Part shown: one piece after another, positions 32,587 to 40,999 of the stretch
Numbering within the stretch: position 1 is the first letter of the stretch
Layout: every line of letters begins with the position of its first letter
Source of the DNA: CAYJPV01 sp964396055
GTDB lineage: Bacteria > Acidobacteriota > Vicinamibacteria > Vicinamibacterales > JAKQTR01
Assembly: GCA_964396055.1 (NCBI GenBank)
Contig: CAYNDV010000003.1
Location: 1-64,000 of the forward strand
DNA: 64,000 nt
Direction of reading: 5' to 3'
Translations under genes and position numbers: made by a program
The notes under the pieces: model-generated
Seen by the model: the letters and a program-made list of their open reading frames with translations, nothing else
The model's database searches: none
Told to the model about the DNA's origin: nothing

Positions 32587-33979
32587 GCGGTTCCGGGTAC
32601 TGATCGAAGCGCCGGGCCACGGGCTTGCCGAGCAACTGCTGATCGGCGTAGTCGAGCAGCGCCGCCCAGTCGTCGGCGGTGAGCCCGTGGCGGTGGTTCG
32701 CGTAGTGCACGCCCAGCCGGCCGCGCGCGCCCAGCAGTTCGTAGGCCGGCGCCGCCCCGGCAACGGCCTGCCGCAGCGCGTTGGGCACGCAGTTCTGATC
32801 GTCGCTACCCTCCAGCGAGACGAACGCCCGCGGCGCCGCCAGCGCGATCAGCCAGTGCTGGTCGAACGGCAGCCGGTCCACGTCGGCCGCAAACGGGTAC
32901 AGGTTCGGCGAGAACCAGTTCGGGTACTTCCGCATCATGTCGGCCAGGCCCTCGCGGCCGCCGCCGCGCGCCCCATTGAACCGGTACGCGCCCGTACCGC
33001 CGGCACCGCTGCCCGCCGGCGCCACGAGCGCGATCCGCTCGTCGAACGCACCGGCCACCAGCACGGCCTTGCCGATGCGCGAGTGGCCGGTGACGATGAA
33101 CCGCGCAGGGTCGGCGAAGGCCTGCGTCTCGAGATAGTCGAGCACGCGCGACATCCCCCACGCCCAGCCGGCGGCCAGTCCCCAGTCGTGGCCCGGGTAC
33201 GCCGGGTAGTAACGAGTCTTCCGGAACGACCAGCTGCCGTCGGCCTCGCGGCCGATGGTGTCTTCGCCCGTGTCCTGGTAGTGGTACGTCGCCAGGGCGT
33301 AGCCGCGGGCGAAGACCGCCGCGTGAGTGGCCGCCACCGACTCGGGATCCGATGGCAGCATCAGTGGAGGAGCAGGCGTGGCGGCGGGTCGGGCCGCCCG
33401 TGCGGCGGCTGCGGCTTCAGCGGTCCGCGCCGTCTGATCGCCAAGTGGCACCGACAGCGCGTCGAGGCCCTTGCCCTGCTCGGGCGGCCGCGCCATCACA
33501 GGCAGCACGTCGGCGCCAGGCGTCAGTGAGAACGACGGGAAGACGATCACCGGCATGCGCCCGTTCGCGGAGGCGGGCGTGAAGATCGCGACGTCGAACC
33601 CGTACGCCGCACGTGGACCGAACGACAGCCGGACCAGTGTGTAGCGGACGGTGCCCTTCGCCACGACAGCCGACGTCAGTTCGCGGCCCTGCACGTTCCC
33701 GGGCGGCGGCGGCATCAGGCCGGTCGCGTACCAGGCCAGCCGTCGCTGCATCTCGCTCCGCCGCTGCCGCCACTGCCCGGCGGTGGTCACCCTCCGCCCG
33801 TCCGCGAACGTCAGCACGTCCGGCATCTCGACCCGGACCGGCAACTCCGCCACGCCGGGCATCGTCCCGAGGGCGGTCCTGATGGGTGGCACCGGCACGC
33901 GAGAAGGCGTCCCTTGTGCCGCCATCGTGGCGGTGACGCAGGAGAGAATGGCGGCCACGCCGGCCCGTCCGCGAATCAT
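32561..33979 (-). CDS. Secreted CE15-like esterase (glucuronoyl esterase family)
   Basis: A 472-residue alpha/beta hydrolase with a signal peptide (GVAAILSCVTATMAAQ). The nucleophile motif GHSRIGK corresponds to GCSRxGK of CE15 glucuronoyl esterases, with the oxyanion Arg after Ser; HWLIALAAPRAFVSLEG and the C-terminal YANHRHGLTADDW carry the partner regions and catalytic His. CE15 enzymes cleave esters between glucuronoxylan and lignin; the His in place of Cys in the elbow is a deviation, so substrate assignment is tentative. ATG 33979 is chosen: TATGCT lies six bases upstream and a longer frame would begin at TTG within a palindromic repeat. Confidence 0.8.
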   Translation of the reverse strand: MIRGRAGVAAILSCVTATMAAQGTPSRVPVPPIRTALGTMPGVAELPVRVEMPDVLTFADGRRVTTAGQWRQRRSEMQRRLAWYATGLMPPPPGNVQGRELTSAVVAKGTVRYTLVRLSFGPRAAYGFDVAIFTPASANGRMPVIVFPSFSLTPGADVLPVMARPPEQGKGLDALSVPLGDQTARTAEAAAAARAARPAATPAPPLMLPSDPESVAATHAAVFARGYALATYHYQDTGEDTIGREADGSWSFRKTRYYPAYPGHDWGLAAGWAWGMSRVLDYLETQAFADPARFIVTGHSRIGKAVLVAGAFDERIALVAPAGSGAGGTGAYRFNGARGGGREGLADMMRKYPNWFSPNLYPFAADVDRLPFDQHWLIALAAPRAFVSLEGSDDQNCVPNALRQAVAGAAPAYELLGARGRLGVHYANHRHGLTADDWAALLDYADQQLLGKPVARRFDQYPEPPTPPGSSS

Positions 33980-33985
33980 GCCGAG

Positions 33986-33991
33986 AGCATA
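33986..33991 (-). promoter_or_regulatory. -10 box of the CE15-like gene
   Basis: TATGCT on the minus strand ends six bases before the ATG at 33979, with no Shine-Dalgarno. The palindromic element at 34000-34020 covers the expected -35 region, so a protein bound there would affect this promoter. Confidence 0.4.
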
Positions 33992-33999
33992 CCAGCCCC

Positions 34000-34020
34000 A
34001 AATCAATCCCGGATTGATTT
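34000..34020. repeat. 21-bp palindromic element, copy 1
   Basis: AAATCAATCC, one base (C), then GGATTGATTT: perfect 10-bp arms. It lies at the -35 position of the CE15-like gene. A second copy begins 45 bases downstream, and the two face each other across 24 bases. Confidence 0.9.
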
Positions 34021-34044
34021 ATGCAGTCCGCGTGCGCCGTGTAT

Positions 34045-34065
34045 AAATCAATCCGGGATTGATTT
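34045..34065. repeat. 21-bp palindromic element, copy 2
   Basis: AAATCAATCC, one base (G), then GGATTGATTT: perfect 10-bp arms. It overlaps the TAA stop codon (34066-34064) of the minus-strand YgjP-like gene by two bases. Confidence 0.9.
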
Positions 34066-34801
34066 ACGCGGAGCCGCGGTGGTGCTGCCGAAGCCACGCG
34101 CGCGACGCCTCGTAGTCCGGGCACATGCCGGCCACCTCGGCCCAGAACCGGCGCGAGTGGTTGAGGTGCTTCAGGTGAGCCAGTTCGTGGACGATGACGT
34201 AGTCGGCCACCGCGGCGGGGAACTGGATCAGGCGCCAGTTGAGCGAGATGCGCCCGCTGGCCGAACACGATCCCCAGCGCGACCGCTGGTTGCGGATGCT
34301 GACCGCCGTGACCGTCAGCCCGTGGCGGCCGGCCAACTCCATCAGCCGCGCAGGCAGCTGCCGTGCCGCCACCTGCCGCATATGGTGCTCGACCGGACCG
34401 CGCAGGTTCGTCGCCGCCTCGGCGGGCGCGAGCAACGAGTGGTCGCCGTAGGTGACGCGGAGGCGCGAGGCTCCGACGGGTGCGACGGTGAGCGCCAGCG
34501 TTTCTCCCGCGAAGAGCACCTCGGTCCCCGCCACCCACGCCCGGCGTGTCGACACGGCCACCATCTGCTTGTAGCGCTGCTGCTCGATCCAGGCCCGCCG
34601 TTCGTCGACCAGGCGCAGCGCCTCGGCGCGTGACCCGCCCCGCGGCACGGTCACCCGAAGACTGCCATCCTCCGCCACGCGCAGGATGTAGTGCCGCGCG
34701 CGCCGGTGCCGGACGAACCGAATCGCCACGGGATGGCCCGCCACGGTGACCACACCATCCCCGGGCGCGGGCGGCCGGCGGAACGGAAGCCCAAGCTGCA
34801 T
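34064..34801 (-). CDS. YgjP-like (SprT/DUF45) zinc metallopeptidase
   Basis: A 245-residue protein of the YgjP/DUF45 family. The zinc motif HELAHLKHLNHSRRFW (HExxH plus a third His) lies at about residues 192-207; NQRSRWGSCSASGRISLNWRLIQFP just before it is the second family signature. The N-terminal half is a beta-rich domain (VRHRRARHYILRVAEDGSLRVTVPRGGS). Such proteins are thought to be cytoplasmic peptidases; the E. coli homologue is poorly characterised. TACACT lies eight bases before ATG 34801 and there is no Shine-Dalgarno. The stop codon is provided within palindrome copy 2. Confidence 0.9.
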   Translation of the reverse strand: MQLGLPFRRPPAPGDGVVTVAGHPVAIRFVRHRRARHYILRVAEDGSLRVTVPRGGSRAEALRLVDERRAWIEQQRYKQMVAVSTRRAWVAGTEVLFAGETLALTVAPVGASRLRVTYGDHSLLAPAEAATNLRGPVEHHMRQVAARQLPARLMELAGRHGLTVTAVSIRNQRSRWGSCSASGRISLNWRLIQFPAAVADYVIVHELAHLKHLNHSRRFWAEVAGMCPDYEASRAWLRQHHRGSA

Positions 34802-34809
34802 GCACTGCC

Positions 34810-34815
34810 AGTGTA
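34810..34815 (-). promoter_or_regulatory. -10 box of the YgjP-like gene
   Basis: TACACT on the minus strand, eight bases before the ATG at 34801. On the plus strand of the same 70-base gap, TATGCT at 34836-34841 is a candidate -10 for the divergent gene at 34872. Confidence 0.35.
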
Positions 34816-34871
34816 GCGTCGGTCCTCCTCAGGTGTATGCTCTGGGGGACTGTTTTCAACAGGGAGGAACC

Positions 34872-35843
34872 ATGATGCGTCGCGCCGTGGTGTGCCTGGT
34901 GTGTGCCGTTGTGCTCATGTTGGTGTCAGTCCCGGACTCGGTCGCCCAGTCGGCCCGTCCGGACGAAGTGCGTCCGGCCGCCATCGTGGCGCCGCCCGTT
35001 GGCCTGAGCGATGAGGACCCCCTGGCCGTGCCCAGCGTGTACGTGCCCGCGAAGTACCGGGCGCGCGTCCCGTCTGCGCCGGTGCCGGGGGCGAACGCCG
35101 GCCTGTTGTTCACGCCGATGGACAACAACGGCAACGCGACCATCATCATCTTCACCAACAGCAAGCCCAGGGCGGCGGTCATGCGTATCCTGTTCTGGGA
35201 CCTCACCGGCGCGCTGGTGTCGGACACCAGCATCGCGGTGCCGGCCCTCGGTCAGGTCCGTGTCTGCACGGACGATCTGACGGCTGGGTTCCCGGCGAGC
35301 TGGGACGACATGATCCTGATCAACACCACGGACTTCGTGTCGCGGGGCCAGATCATCGGCCCGACGTCCGTCAAGGTGGACGCCTACGTCGCGTGGAGCG
35401 GCACGTCCACCCATGACCCGCGCGCGCAGATTCCCACGTACCGAATCCGCTTCAAGGAACCGAGCAATGCCGGGCTCGCCCGGCGCTGGGTGTCCGTGCA
35501 GGACAATAACGAAAACGGGACGGCGCTGTTCTTCTACAACACGACGGGCACCGCTGCGACCGTGCAGGTTGCCGGGTACACGCTCGCGGGCGTGAAGATG
35601 GTCGACTTCACCATTCCGGTCCCAGCCGGGCAGGTGGTGCGCTGGTTCTGCGATACGCTCGCCGTGGCGCTGCCGCCCAGCTGGGTTGGCACCATCACGA
35701 CGAACCTGGGCGACGACGTGAGCCACGTCCTCCTGACGCTGCCGACGGGCGTCAAGGTGGATGGGTACATCGCCTGGACCGCCGGCGCAGCCTACGATCC
35801 GAACGTGGCCGTGCCGGTGACCGAACTGGTCTTCATCAAGTAG
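34872..35843 (+). CDS. Secreted protein of unknown function with two homologous beta-rich halves
   Basis: A 323-residue protein with a signal peptide (VVCLVCAVVLMLVSVPDSVAQ). After a Pro-rich linker, two segments of about 115 residues resemble each other: LLFTPMDNNGNATIIIFTNS...VRVCTDDL...VKVDAYVAWSGTSTHDPRAQIPTYRIRF, and WVSVQDNNENGTALFFYNTT...VRWFCDTL...VKVDGYIAWTAGAAYDPNVAVPVTELVF. Shared positions include the (D)NN(G/E)N opening, a single Cys before Asp-(D/T)-Leu, and VKVD(A/G)YxAW at the end. I recognise no family. It is probably a pair of beta-sandwich domains in the periplasm or on the surface. GGGAGG precedes ATG 34872. It is convergent with the ABC-2 transporter operon. Confidence 0.75.
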   Translation: MMRRAVVCLVCAVVLMLVSVPDSVAQSARPDEVRPAAIVAPPVGLSDEDPLAVPSVYVPAKYRARVPSAPVPGANAGLLFTPMDNNGNATIIIFTNSKPRAAVMRILFWDLTGALVSDTSIAVPALGQVRVCTDDLTAGFPASWDDMILINTTDFVSRGQIIGPTSVKVDAYVAWSGTSTHDPRAQIPTYRIRFKEPSNAGLARRWVSVQDNNENGTALFFYNTTGTAATVQVAGYTLAGVKMVDFTIPVPAGQVVRWFCDTLAVALPPSWVGTITTNLGDDVSHVLLTLPTGVKVDGYIAWTAGAAYDPNVAVPVTELVFIK

Positions 35844-35845
35844 CG

Positions 35846-35870
35846 CCGGCCCGAGACACGCCCGGGCCGG
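35846..35870. terminator. Possible bidirectional hairpin between convergent genes
   Basis: CCGGCCCG (35846-35853) pairs with CGGGCCGG (35863-35870) across nine bases just after the stop codon of the unknown secreted protein. No T-run follows, so it is at best a rho-assisted or bidirectional terminator. Confidence 0.3.
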
Positions 35871-35904
35871 TCGACGCGTTCCCGCGCCGGCCGGCCCGGA
35901 TCGC

Positions 35905-36720
35905 CTACAGATCCTTCCTGCCGAATACCACGAAGGCCGTGGTGGCGCCCACGGCGCCGATCGCCAGCAGCGTCGCGACGCTCGCCGTCGACAGCGGCGC
36001 GCCGGTGACGATTTCGAGCGGCGAGTAGAAGTGGAAGGGCGACACCCACGCGACCTGCCGGATCGTCGTCCAGGCTCGGGCAAGGTAGTCGATCAGGACG
36101 GTCACCAGGGCGGCGGCCGCAACGAGGCCCACGGCCTGGCCGCGACGGCGCACGACACTCGCCACGGCCATCGCGATTCCGCCCCAGGCGATGAGCAGCG
36201 CCCACAGGTTCACCATGATGGCCGCGATGGTGGCCGGATCGGGCGCCGGCAGATCACTCCGCAGCATCCAGCGCACGCCGGCCGCCGTGCCCGCGCCCAT
36301 GGCCGGCACCACGATCGTCGGGCACAGCACCACCAGCAGCAGCGTCCGGCCCATGACCGCCGTGCGAGGCACCGACCGGCTCAACACCAGGTCCGTGAAG
36401 CCGGCTTCCTGCTCGCCGACCGGTTCGGTGCCCGCCACGATCATCAGCGCCACGAGGGCGGCTTCCACCGCCGTGTGATAGTAGCCCAGCGCCACGATGC
36501 CCGACACCGACATCATGGTGAGGAACGACGGGCCCATCAGGGCCTTCACGTTCGGCGGGACGAGTGCGGCGATCTGGCCAAAGGCCGACGACGAGGCCAG
36601 CCAGTCGGCCAGGGCGGCCACGAGCACCTGGAAACCGGCCAGGATTCCCGTCATCGCCAGCAGCAGCGTCCGCAAACGCCGGAGCGAGTGACCCGTCAGG
36701 ACGAGGGTGACGCGCGTCAT
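35905..36720 (-). CDS. ABC-2 type transporter permease
   Basis: A 271-residue protein with about six membrane helices (for example LLLAMTGILAGFQVLVAALADWLA, AAIMVNLWALLIAWGGIAMAVASVV and VGLVAAAALVTVLIDYLA). A cytoplasmic segment TEPVGEQEAGFTDLVLSRSVPRTAVMGRTLLL is typical of ABC-2 exporter permeases in which the EQEAG motif precedes a coupling helix. Its start overlaps the stop of the ATPase gene by four bases (ATGA), so they form one transporter. The cargo is unknown; relatives export lipids, drugs or polymers. Confidence 0.85.
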   Translation of the reverse strand: MTRVTLVLTGHSLRRLRTLLLAMTGILAGFQVLVAALADWLASSSAFGQIAALVPPNVKALMGPSFLTMMSVSGIVALGYYHTAVEAALVALMIVAGTEPVGEQEAGFTDLVLSRSVPRTAVMGRTLLLVVLCPTIVVPAMGAGTAAGVRWMLRSDLPAPDPATIAAIMVNLWALLIAWGGIAMAVASVVRRRGQAVGLVAAAALVTVLIDYLARAWTTIRQVAWVSPFHFYSPLEIVTGAPLSTASVATLLAIGAVGATTAFVVFGRKDL

Positions 36721-37616
36721 GCGCGCCCCCGGTAGTAGTCGATGACGACGTCTTCGAGGCGGCGCTCCGCGATCTCGAGATCCGCGACCGGCAGGGTGCC
36801 CAGCAGGCGGACCAGCGGTCCCATGTCATCGACCGTCCGCAGTTCCCATCGCCGAGGCCCGATGGCCGATGGCGCGAACCCGTCGGGCCACTCGCCGGGG
36901 GCCGCCACGTCGCGCTCGAACGTCACCCGGACGACGCGGGGGGCCAGCCGCCGCACGTCGGACACCGTCGCGTCGAGCACCAGTTCCCCGCGGCGGAGGA
37001 GGCCGATGCGGTCGCACACCCGTTCCACCTCGGACAGGACGTGCGACGACATGAAGACCGTCCGCCCGCGCGCCCGCACACCGTCGACGAGGCCGTAGAA
37101 CGCCTCCTGCACGAGCGGGTCGAGGCCCTCGGTCGGTTCGTCGAGGATCAGCAGGGCGGGGTCCGACTGAAACGCCTGAACGATGCCCAGCTTGCGTTTC
37201 ATGCCGGTGCTGTATTCGCGCACGCGGCGGTCGAGATCGCCAGGCGCGAACGACAGGGTGTCGAGCAACTGCGCCTGATACGCAGGGTCGACGCGCGCCG
37301 ACAGCCGGCCGAGCACCTCGAGCACCTGCCGACCGGTCATGTCCGGGTAGAGGCGCATCTCACCGGGGAGGTACCCGACGGAGGCACGCGCGGCGAGGCC
37401 GTCGCGCTGGCAGTCGTGGCCGAGGATCGACGCGCGGCCGCCGGTGGGCCGCAGCAGGTCGAGCAGGAGACGGATGGTGGTGGTCTTGCCCGCGCCGTTG
37501 AGACCAAGAAAGCCGAACACTTCGCCGGCCGGCACGCGCAGGGACAGGTGCTTGACCGCCACCAGGCGGCCGAAACGCTTCGTGAGCCCGTCGATGACGA
37601 CTGGATCTTCGGTCAT
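36717..37616 (-). CDS. ABC-2 type transporter ATP-binding protein
   Basis: A 299-residue ATPase: Walker A GLNGAGKTTTIRLL, Q-loop GYLPGEMRLYPDMTGRQVLEVL, signature YSTGMKRKLGIVQAF, Walker B LLILDEPTEGLDPLVQ and H-loop MSSHVLSEVERVCDRI. About 70 C-terminal residues form the accessory domain common in CcmA/DrrA-type exporters. It is coupled to the downstream permease by a four-base overlap. No clear Shine-Dalgarno or promoter is seen; it follows the BNR-repeat gene on the same strand, separated only by a hairpin. Confidence 0.92.
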   Translation of the reverse strand: MTEDPVVIDGLTKRFGRLVAVKHLSLRVPAGEVFGFLGLNGAGKTTTIRLLLDLLRPTGGRASILGHDCQRDGLAARASVGYLPGEMRLYPDMTGRQVLEVLGRLSARVDPAYQAQLLDTLSFAPGDLDRRVREYSTGMKRKLGIVQAFQSDPALLILDEPTEGLDPLVQEAFYGLVDGVRARGRTVFMSSHVLSEVERVCDRIGLLRRGELVLDATVSDVRRLAPRVVRVTFERDVAAPGEWPDGFAPSAIGPRRWELRTVDDMGPLVRLLGTLPVADLEIAERRLEDVVIDYYRGRA

Positions 37617-37629
37617 CGGGCTGTCGAAC

Positions 37630-37671
37630 GGCCCGCAGCCGCCAGGAGTGGTTTCCCGGCGGCTGCGGGCC
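37630..37671 (-). terminator. Long hairpin after the BNR-repeat gene
   Basis: GGCCCGCAGCCGCC (37630-37643) pairs perfectly with GGCGGCTGCGGGCC (37658-37671) over a 14-base loop. It lies just past the stop codon of the minus-strand BNR gene and 14 bases before the start of the ABC ATPase gene. No T-run is present, so termination may be partial. Confidence 0.45.
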
Positions 37672-37679
37672 CCACCCCG

Positions 37680-40600
37680 TTACTTGAACAACGGGTCAGG
37701 CGCGATCGTGAGCTTCTTCGTCGCGACGTCCTTGCCGTCCACGTTCAGCGTGACCGTGTAGACCCCGGGGTCCACCTGCGGAACCCGGGCGAACCGCCCG
37801 CCGCCGCCGGCCGGCACGGGCGGCTGGTTCTGCGGCGCCTGGCGGTTGAGATTCCAGAAGATCTTCTGGAGCCCCTTCTTCGCGCTCGGCGTCAGTTCCT
37901 GGACGGAGGTGCCATCCAGTTCCTTGATCGTGAGCTTCACGTTCTTGGCGTCGGCCTGCAGGTAGTAGTAGACGTTGGCCCCGACCGGCGGATTGTCGGC
38001 CTTCACCAGTTCGCCGTAGGTCTCGCCGCGGCGGTCGAAGCGGTTCCACTTCACGGCGGCCTGGGGCTCGAACAGGTACGCCGCCTGCTGGAACACCTCA
38101 GGCTTGAACTCCCGGATCGGCGCGATGTCCACCACCCAGAAGCCGCGGGCGTAGCTGCCGATGGCCATCTCGCGGTCGCGTTTCTGAATCGCCAGGTCCC
38201 GGATCACCATCGTCGGCTGCGACGTGCTGAAGGCGGTCCACGTTCGGCCCTGGTCGATGGTCACCCAGATGCCGTAGTCGGTGCCCAGGTACAGCACGTT
38301 CGGGTTGGCCGGATCCTCTTCCACGTCCCAGATCGGGTTGTTCATGCCCGCCGAGATGTCGGTCCACGTCTTGCCGAGGTCCTTCGTGACGAACAGCCAC
38401 GTCTTGTCCTCGTTGTGGGTCCGGTAGCCGCTGAAGGCGACGTAACACGTCTGCTCGTCGTGCATCGACGGCACCACGCGCTTCACCCAGCGGTCGTACG
38501 GGATGAGGTCGCCCTTGACGCCGGGCTTCGGCTTGCCCGTGGCGTCGTAGAACTGGGCCGTGATGTTCGTCCAGTTCACCCCGCCGTCCGTCGTCACCTG
38601 CACGTTGCCGTCGTCGGTGCCCGCCCAGTAGAGACCGGCCTTCCTGGCCGATTCGGCGAACGAGTAGACCGTGGCCCACTGGAGGTTCGTCTTGCGCGAC
38701 AGCCGGATCTTCTCCTTGTCCGCCTTCGTCAGGTCCGGGCTGATCTTCTGGAACGATCCCGTGGCACCGCGGCTGAGCGACCGCCACACGTACTGGTTCG
38801 CGATGTACACGATGCCCGGGTTGTGCGGCGAGAGGACGATGGGCGCGTTCCACTGATAGCGGTACGCCGGCTCGCCCCCAGCCGCCTGCTCGGGCGTGAG
38901 CCGCACGGCCAGCGGCTGGGTCTCGCCGGTGTTCAGGTTCTGCCGGCTGGACGAACCGAACTGGCTCTCGTAGTAGATGTACTCCGGGTTCCACCAGTCG
39001 CGCACCACGTAGAAGCCGTCGCCGGTGGGCAGGTACTTCCAGTCGGTCGGGAAGATGCCGTAGCTGTTGCGGTTCTGGGACGGGCCGATCCACGAGCCGT
39101 TGTCCTGCGTGCCGCCCATCACGTTGTAGGGCTGCTCGTGGTCCACCGACACGTCGTAGAACTGCTGGGCCCTGATGCCGTTCTTCTGGCTCCAGTTCTT
39201 CCCGCCGTTCCAGGTCTCCGACACGGCGCCGTCGTTGCCGCTGAGGATGTGGTTCGAGTTGAGTGGGTCCACCCACACCACGCGGTGGTCGACGTGCGTC
39301 TTGCCCTGGCCGTCCCAGCCGGTCACGGCAAACGTCTTGCCGCCGTCCTTCGACACCGTGGTGTTCGTGTCGCCGCAGTAGAGCACCTGGTCGTTGTTCG
39401 GGTCGATGACGATGCGCCCGTAGTAGCCGCCCTCGGTCTGGTTCACCTGGGTGCTGCCGCCGACCAGCTTGTACTCCGTCATCGCCTTCCAGGTCTCGCC
39501 CTGATCCTCCGACCGGTACACCACGCCGCTGCGCTTCGTCGGCTGCAGGATGGTCAACTGGCCCGCGTAGATCAGCTCGAGCGCGTGGCGGTTGATGATC
39601 TGCTGGCGCCCTTTCGCCTCGGTCGAGTCCGGCTTGGCCGGCTCCTTCTTCGTGAGCGCCTCGATCTCGGCGATCGAGGCAATGACGTCCTCGTCCTTCG
39701 CGTGCAGCTTTTTCGCCAGGCCCTGCAGCTTGGCAAGGTCGATGTTGTTCTTGACCAGGAAGTCCTTGTCGGCGATCTGATCGTTGAACGCCTTGACGAC
39801 GTCTGCTTCCTTGTCTGCCGTCACCAGCGTGAACTTCGGCAGCAGCTTCGCCATCTCCAGCGGCAGCTTGTAGGTCTTCAGCGTCGCCAGGCTGACGTCG
39901 GGCCGGAAGAGCGGCGTGCCCGCCGCCATCGCGCCGCCCCCGCCCATGCCAGGCCCCGCGGGCGTGGCGCGGAAGTTCGCGATGCCGTCACGCTCGGCGA
40001 ACCCGAGGTTCACTTCCTCGTCCATGCGCGCGTACACGATCTTCGGGTTCTTCTCGAAGATGGCGAGGCCCGTGCGGCCGCGGGCCACGTTCTCGGCGAG
40101 GCCGTTCGTCAGCTTCTTCCAGGTCTTGCCGCCGTCGATCGTCTTGTAGAGATCGTTGCCGGCGTGGCGGTCGATGTAGGTCCAGGCCCGCCGGAACAGC
40201 TTGTAGGACGCGGCGATGACGATGTCGGAGTTGGCCGGGTCGATCACGAAGTCGGCCACGCCGCGGTCCTTCGCCACCGACGCGAAGACGTTGGTCCACG
40301 TCTTGCCGCCGTCGGTGGTCTTGTAGAGCCCGCGCTCGCAGTCCATCTCGTTGTCGTACAGCTTGCCCTCGGCCGCCACGTAGACGATGTCGGGGTTCTT
40401 CGCGTCGATCTCGACCTTCGGGATGAAGTAGCTCTTCTCGAGGCCCACCTTCGTCCACGTCTTCCCGGCGTCCGTGGACTTCCACACCCCGTTGCCGTGG
40501 GTGCTCGAGCGGGCGTGCATCGGCTCGCCGGTGCCCAGGTAGAAGACGTTCGGATTCGACGGGGCGATGGCCATCCAGCCCACGCTCAGCGTGCCGCCCT

Positions 40601-40961
40601 TCTCGAAGATCGGCTCGAAGTGGATGCCGCCGTCCTCGGTCTTCCACACGCCGCTCGAGGCCATCAGGGCGTAGTAGGTCTGGCTCTGGCCGCGCGGGAC
40701 GGCAAAGCCCGTGACGCGGCCCGAGAAGGTCGTCGGGCCAATCCAGCGCCACGTGAACTGGTTGAAGTCGTCGGCGGTGAGCGCCGGGGCCGCCGCTGTG
40801 GCGGCGGGTGCGGGAGCCGGCGCCTGGGCCGGCGCGGCGGCCGGCTGGGCCGCAGCGGGCTTGGGCGGGGCCTGGGGAGCCTGCGCGGCGCCAATCACGC
40901 CCATCAGGCCCACCAACGCCGCCACCATCACGACACGCGATCTGGCGAATGAGTTCGACAC
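37680..40961 (-). CDS. Secreted BNR/sortilin-like multi-repeat protein
   Basis: A 1093-residue exported protein. A signal peptide (VVMVAALVGLMGVIGAAQA) is followed by a Pro/Ala-rich linker and at least ten BNR/Asp-box motifs (GVWKSTDAGKTW, GLYKTTDGGKTW, DLYKTIDGGKTW, VYRSEDQGETW, TTVSKDGGKTF, VTTDGGVNW, FVTKDLGKTW, WVTIDQGRTW), giving large beta-propellers as in VPS10/sortilin and xyloglucanase-like folds. A helical insert (about residues 355-450) interrupts the repeats, and a beta domain ends the protein. No catalytic site is evident. GTG 40961 is preferred because GGGGAGG lies 4-5 bases upstream; ATG 40979 is the alternative. Such proteins are abundant in acidobacteria with unknown roles. 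Confidence 0.85.
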   Translation of the reverse strand: MSNSFARSRVVMVAALVGLMGVIGAAQAPQAPPKPAAAQPAAAPAQAPAPAPAATAAAPALTADDFNQFTWRWIGPTTFSGRVTGFAVPRGQSQTYYALMASSGVWKTEDGGIHFEPIFEKGGTLSVGWMAIAPSNPNVFYLGTGEPMHARSSTHGNGVWKSTDAGKTWTKVGLEKSYFIPKVEIDAKNPDIVYVAAEGKLYDNEMDCERGLYKTTDGGKTWTNVFASVAKDRGVADFVIDPANSDIVIAASYKLFRRAWTYIDRHAGNDLYKTIDGGKTWKKLTNGLAENVARGRTGLAIFEKNPKIVYARMDEEVNLGFAERDGIANFRATPAGPGMGGGGAMAAGTPLFRPDVSLATLKTYKLPLEMAKLLPKFTLVTADKEADVVKAFNDQIADKDFLVKNNIDLAKLQGLAKKLHAKDEDVIASIAEIEALTKKEPAKPDSTEAKGRQQIINRHALELIYAGQLTILQPTKRSGVVYRSEDQGETWKAMTEYKLVGGSTQVNQTEGGYYGRIVIDPNNDQVLYCGDTNTTVSKDGGKTFAVTGWDGQGKTHVDHRVVWVDPLNSNHILSGNDGAVSETWNGGKNWSQKNGIRAQQFYDVSVDHEQPYNVMGGTQDNGSWIGPSQNRNSYGIFPTDWKYLPTGDGFYVVRDWWNPEYIYYESQFGSSSRQNLNTGETQPLAVRLTPEQAAGGEPAYRYQWNAPIVLSPHNPGIVYIANQYVWRSLSRGATGSFQKISPDLTKADKEKIRLSRKTNLQWATVYSFAESARKAGLYWAGTDDGNVQVTTDGGVNWTNITAQFYDATGKPKPGVKGDLIPYDRWVKRVVPSMHDEQTCYVAFSGYRTHNEDKTWLFVTKDLGKTWTDISAGMNNPIWDVEEDPANPNVLYLGTDYGIWVTIDQGRTWTAFSTSQPTMVIRDLAIQKRDREMAIGSYARGFWVVDIAPIREFKPEVFQQAAYLFEPQAAVKWNRFDRRGETYGELVKADNPPVGANVYYYLQADAKNVKLTIKELDGTSVQELTPSAKKGLQKIFWNLNRQAPQNQPPVPAGGGGRFARVPQVDPGVYTVTLNVDGKDVATKKLTIAPDPLFK

Positions 40962-40999
40962 GGTTCCTCCCCGGGACATGGCAAGAGCGACGATGTAGT

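Noticed and set aside
37041..40952. 1303-codon open frame antisense to the BNR-repeat gene
   Set aside because: Translation is Arg/Val/His-rich with no domain; the minus strand has repeated BNR motifs, a signal peptide and a Shine-Dalgarno. High GC removes stop codons from the opposite strand.
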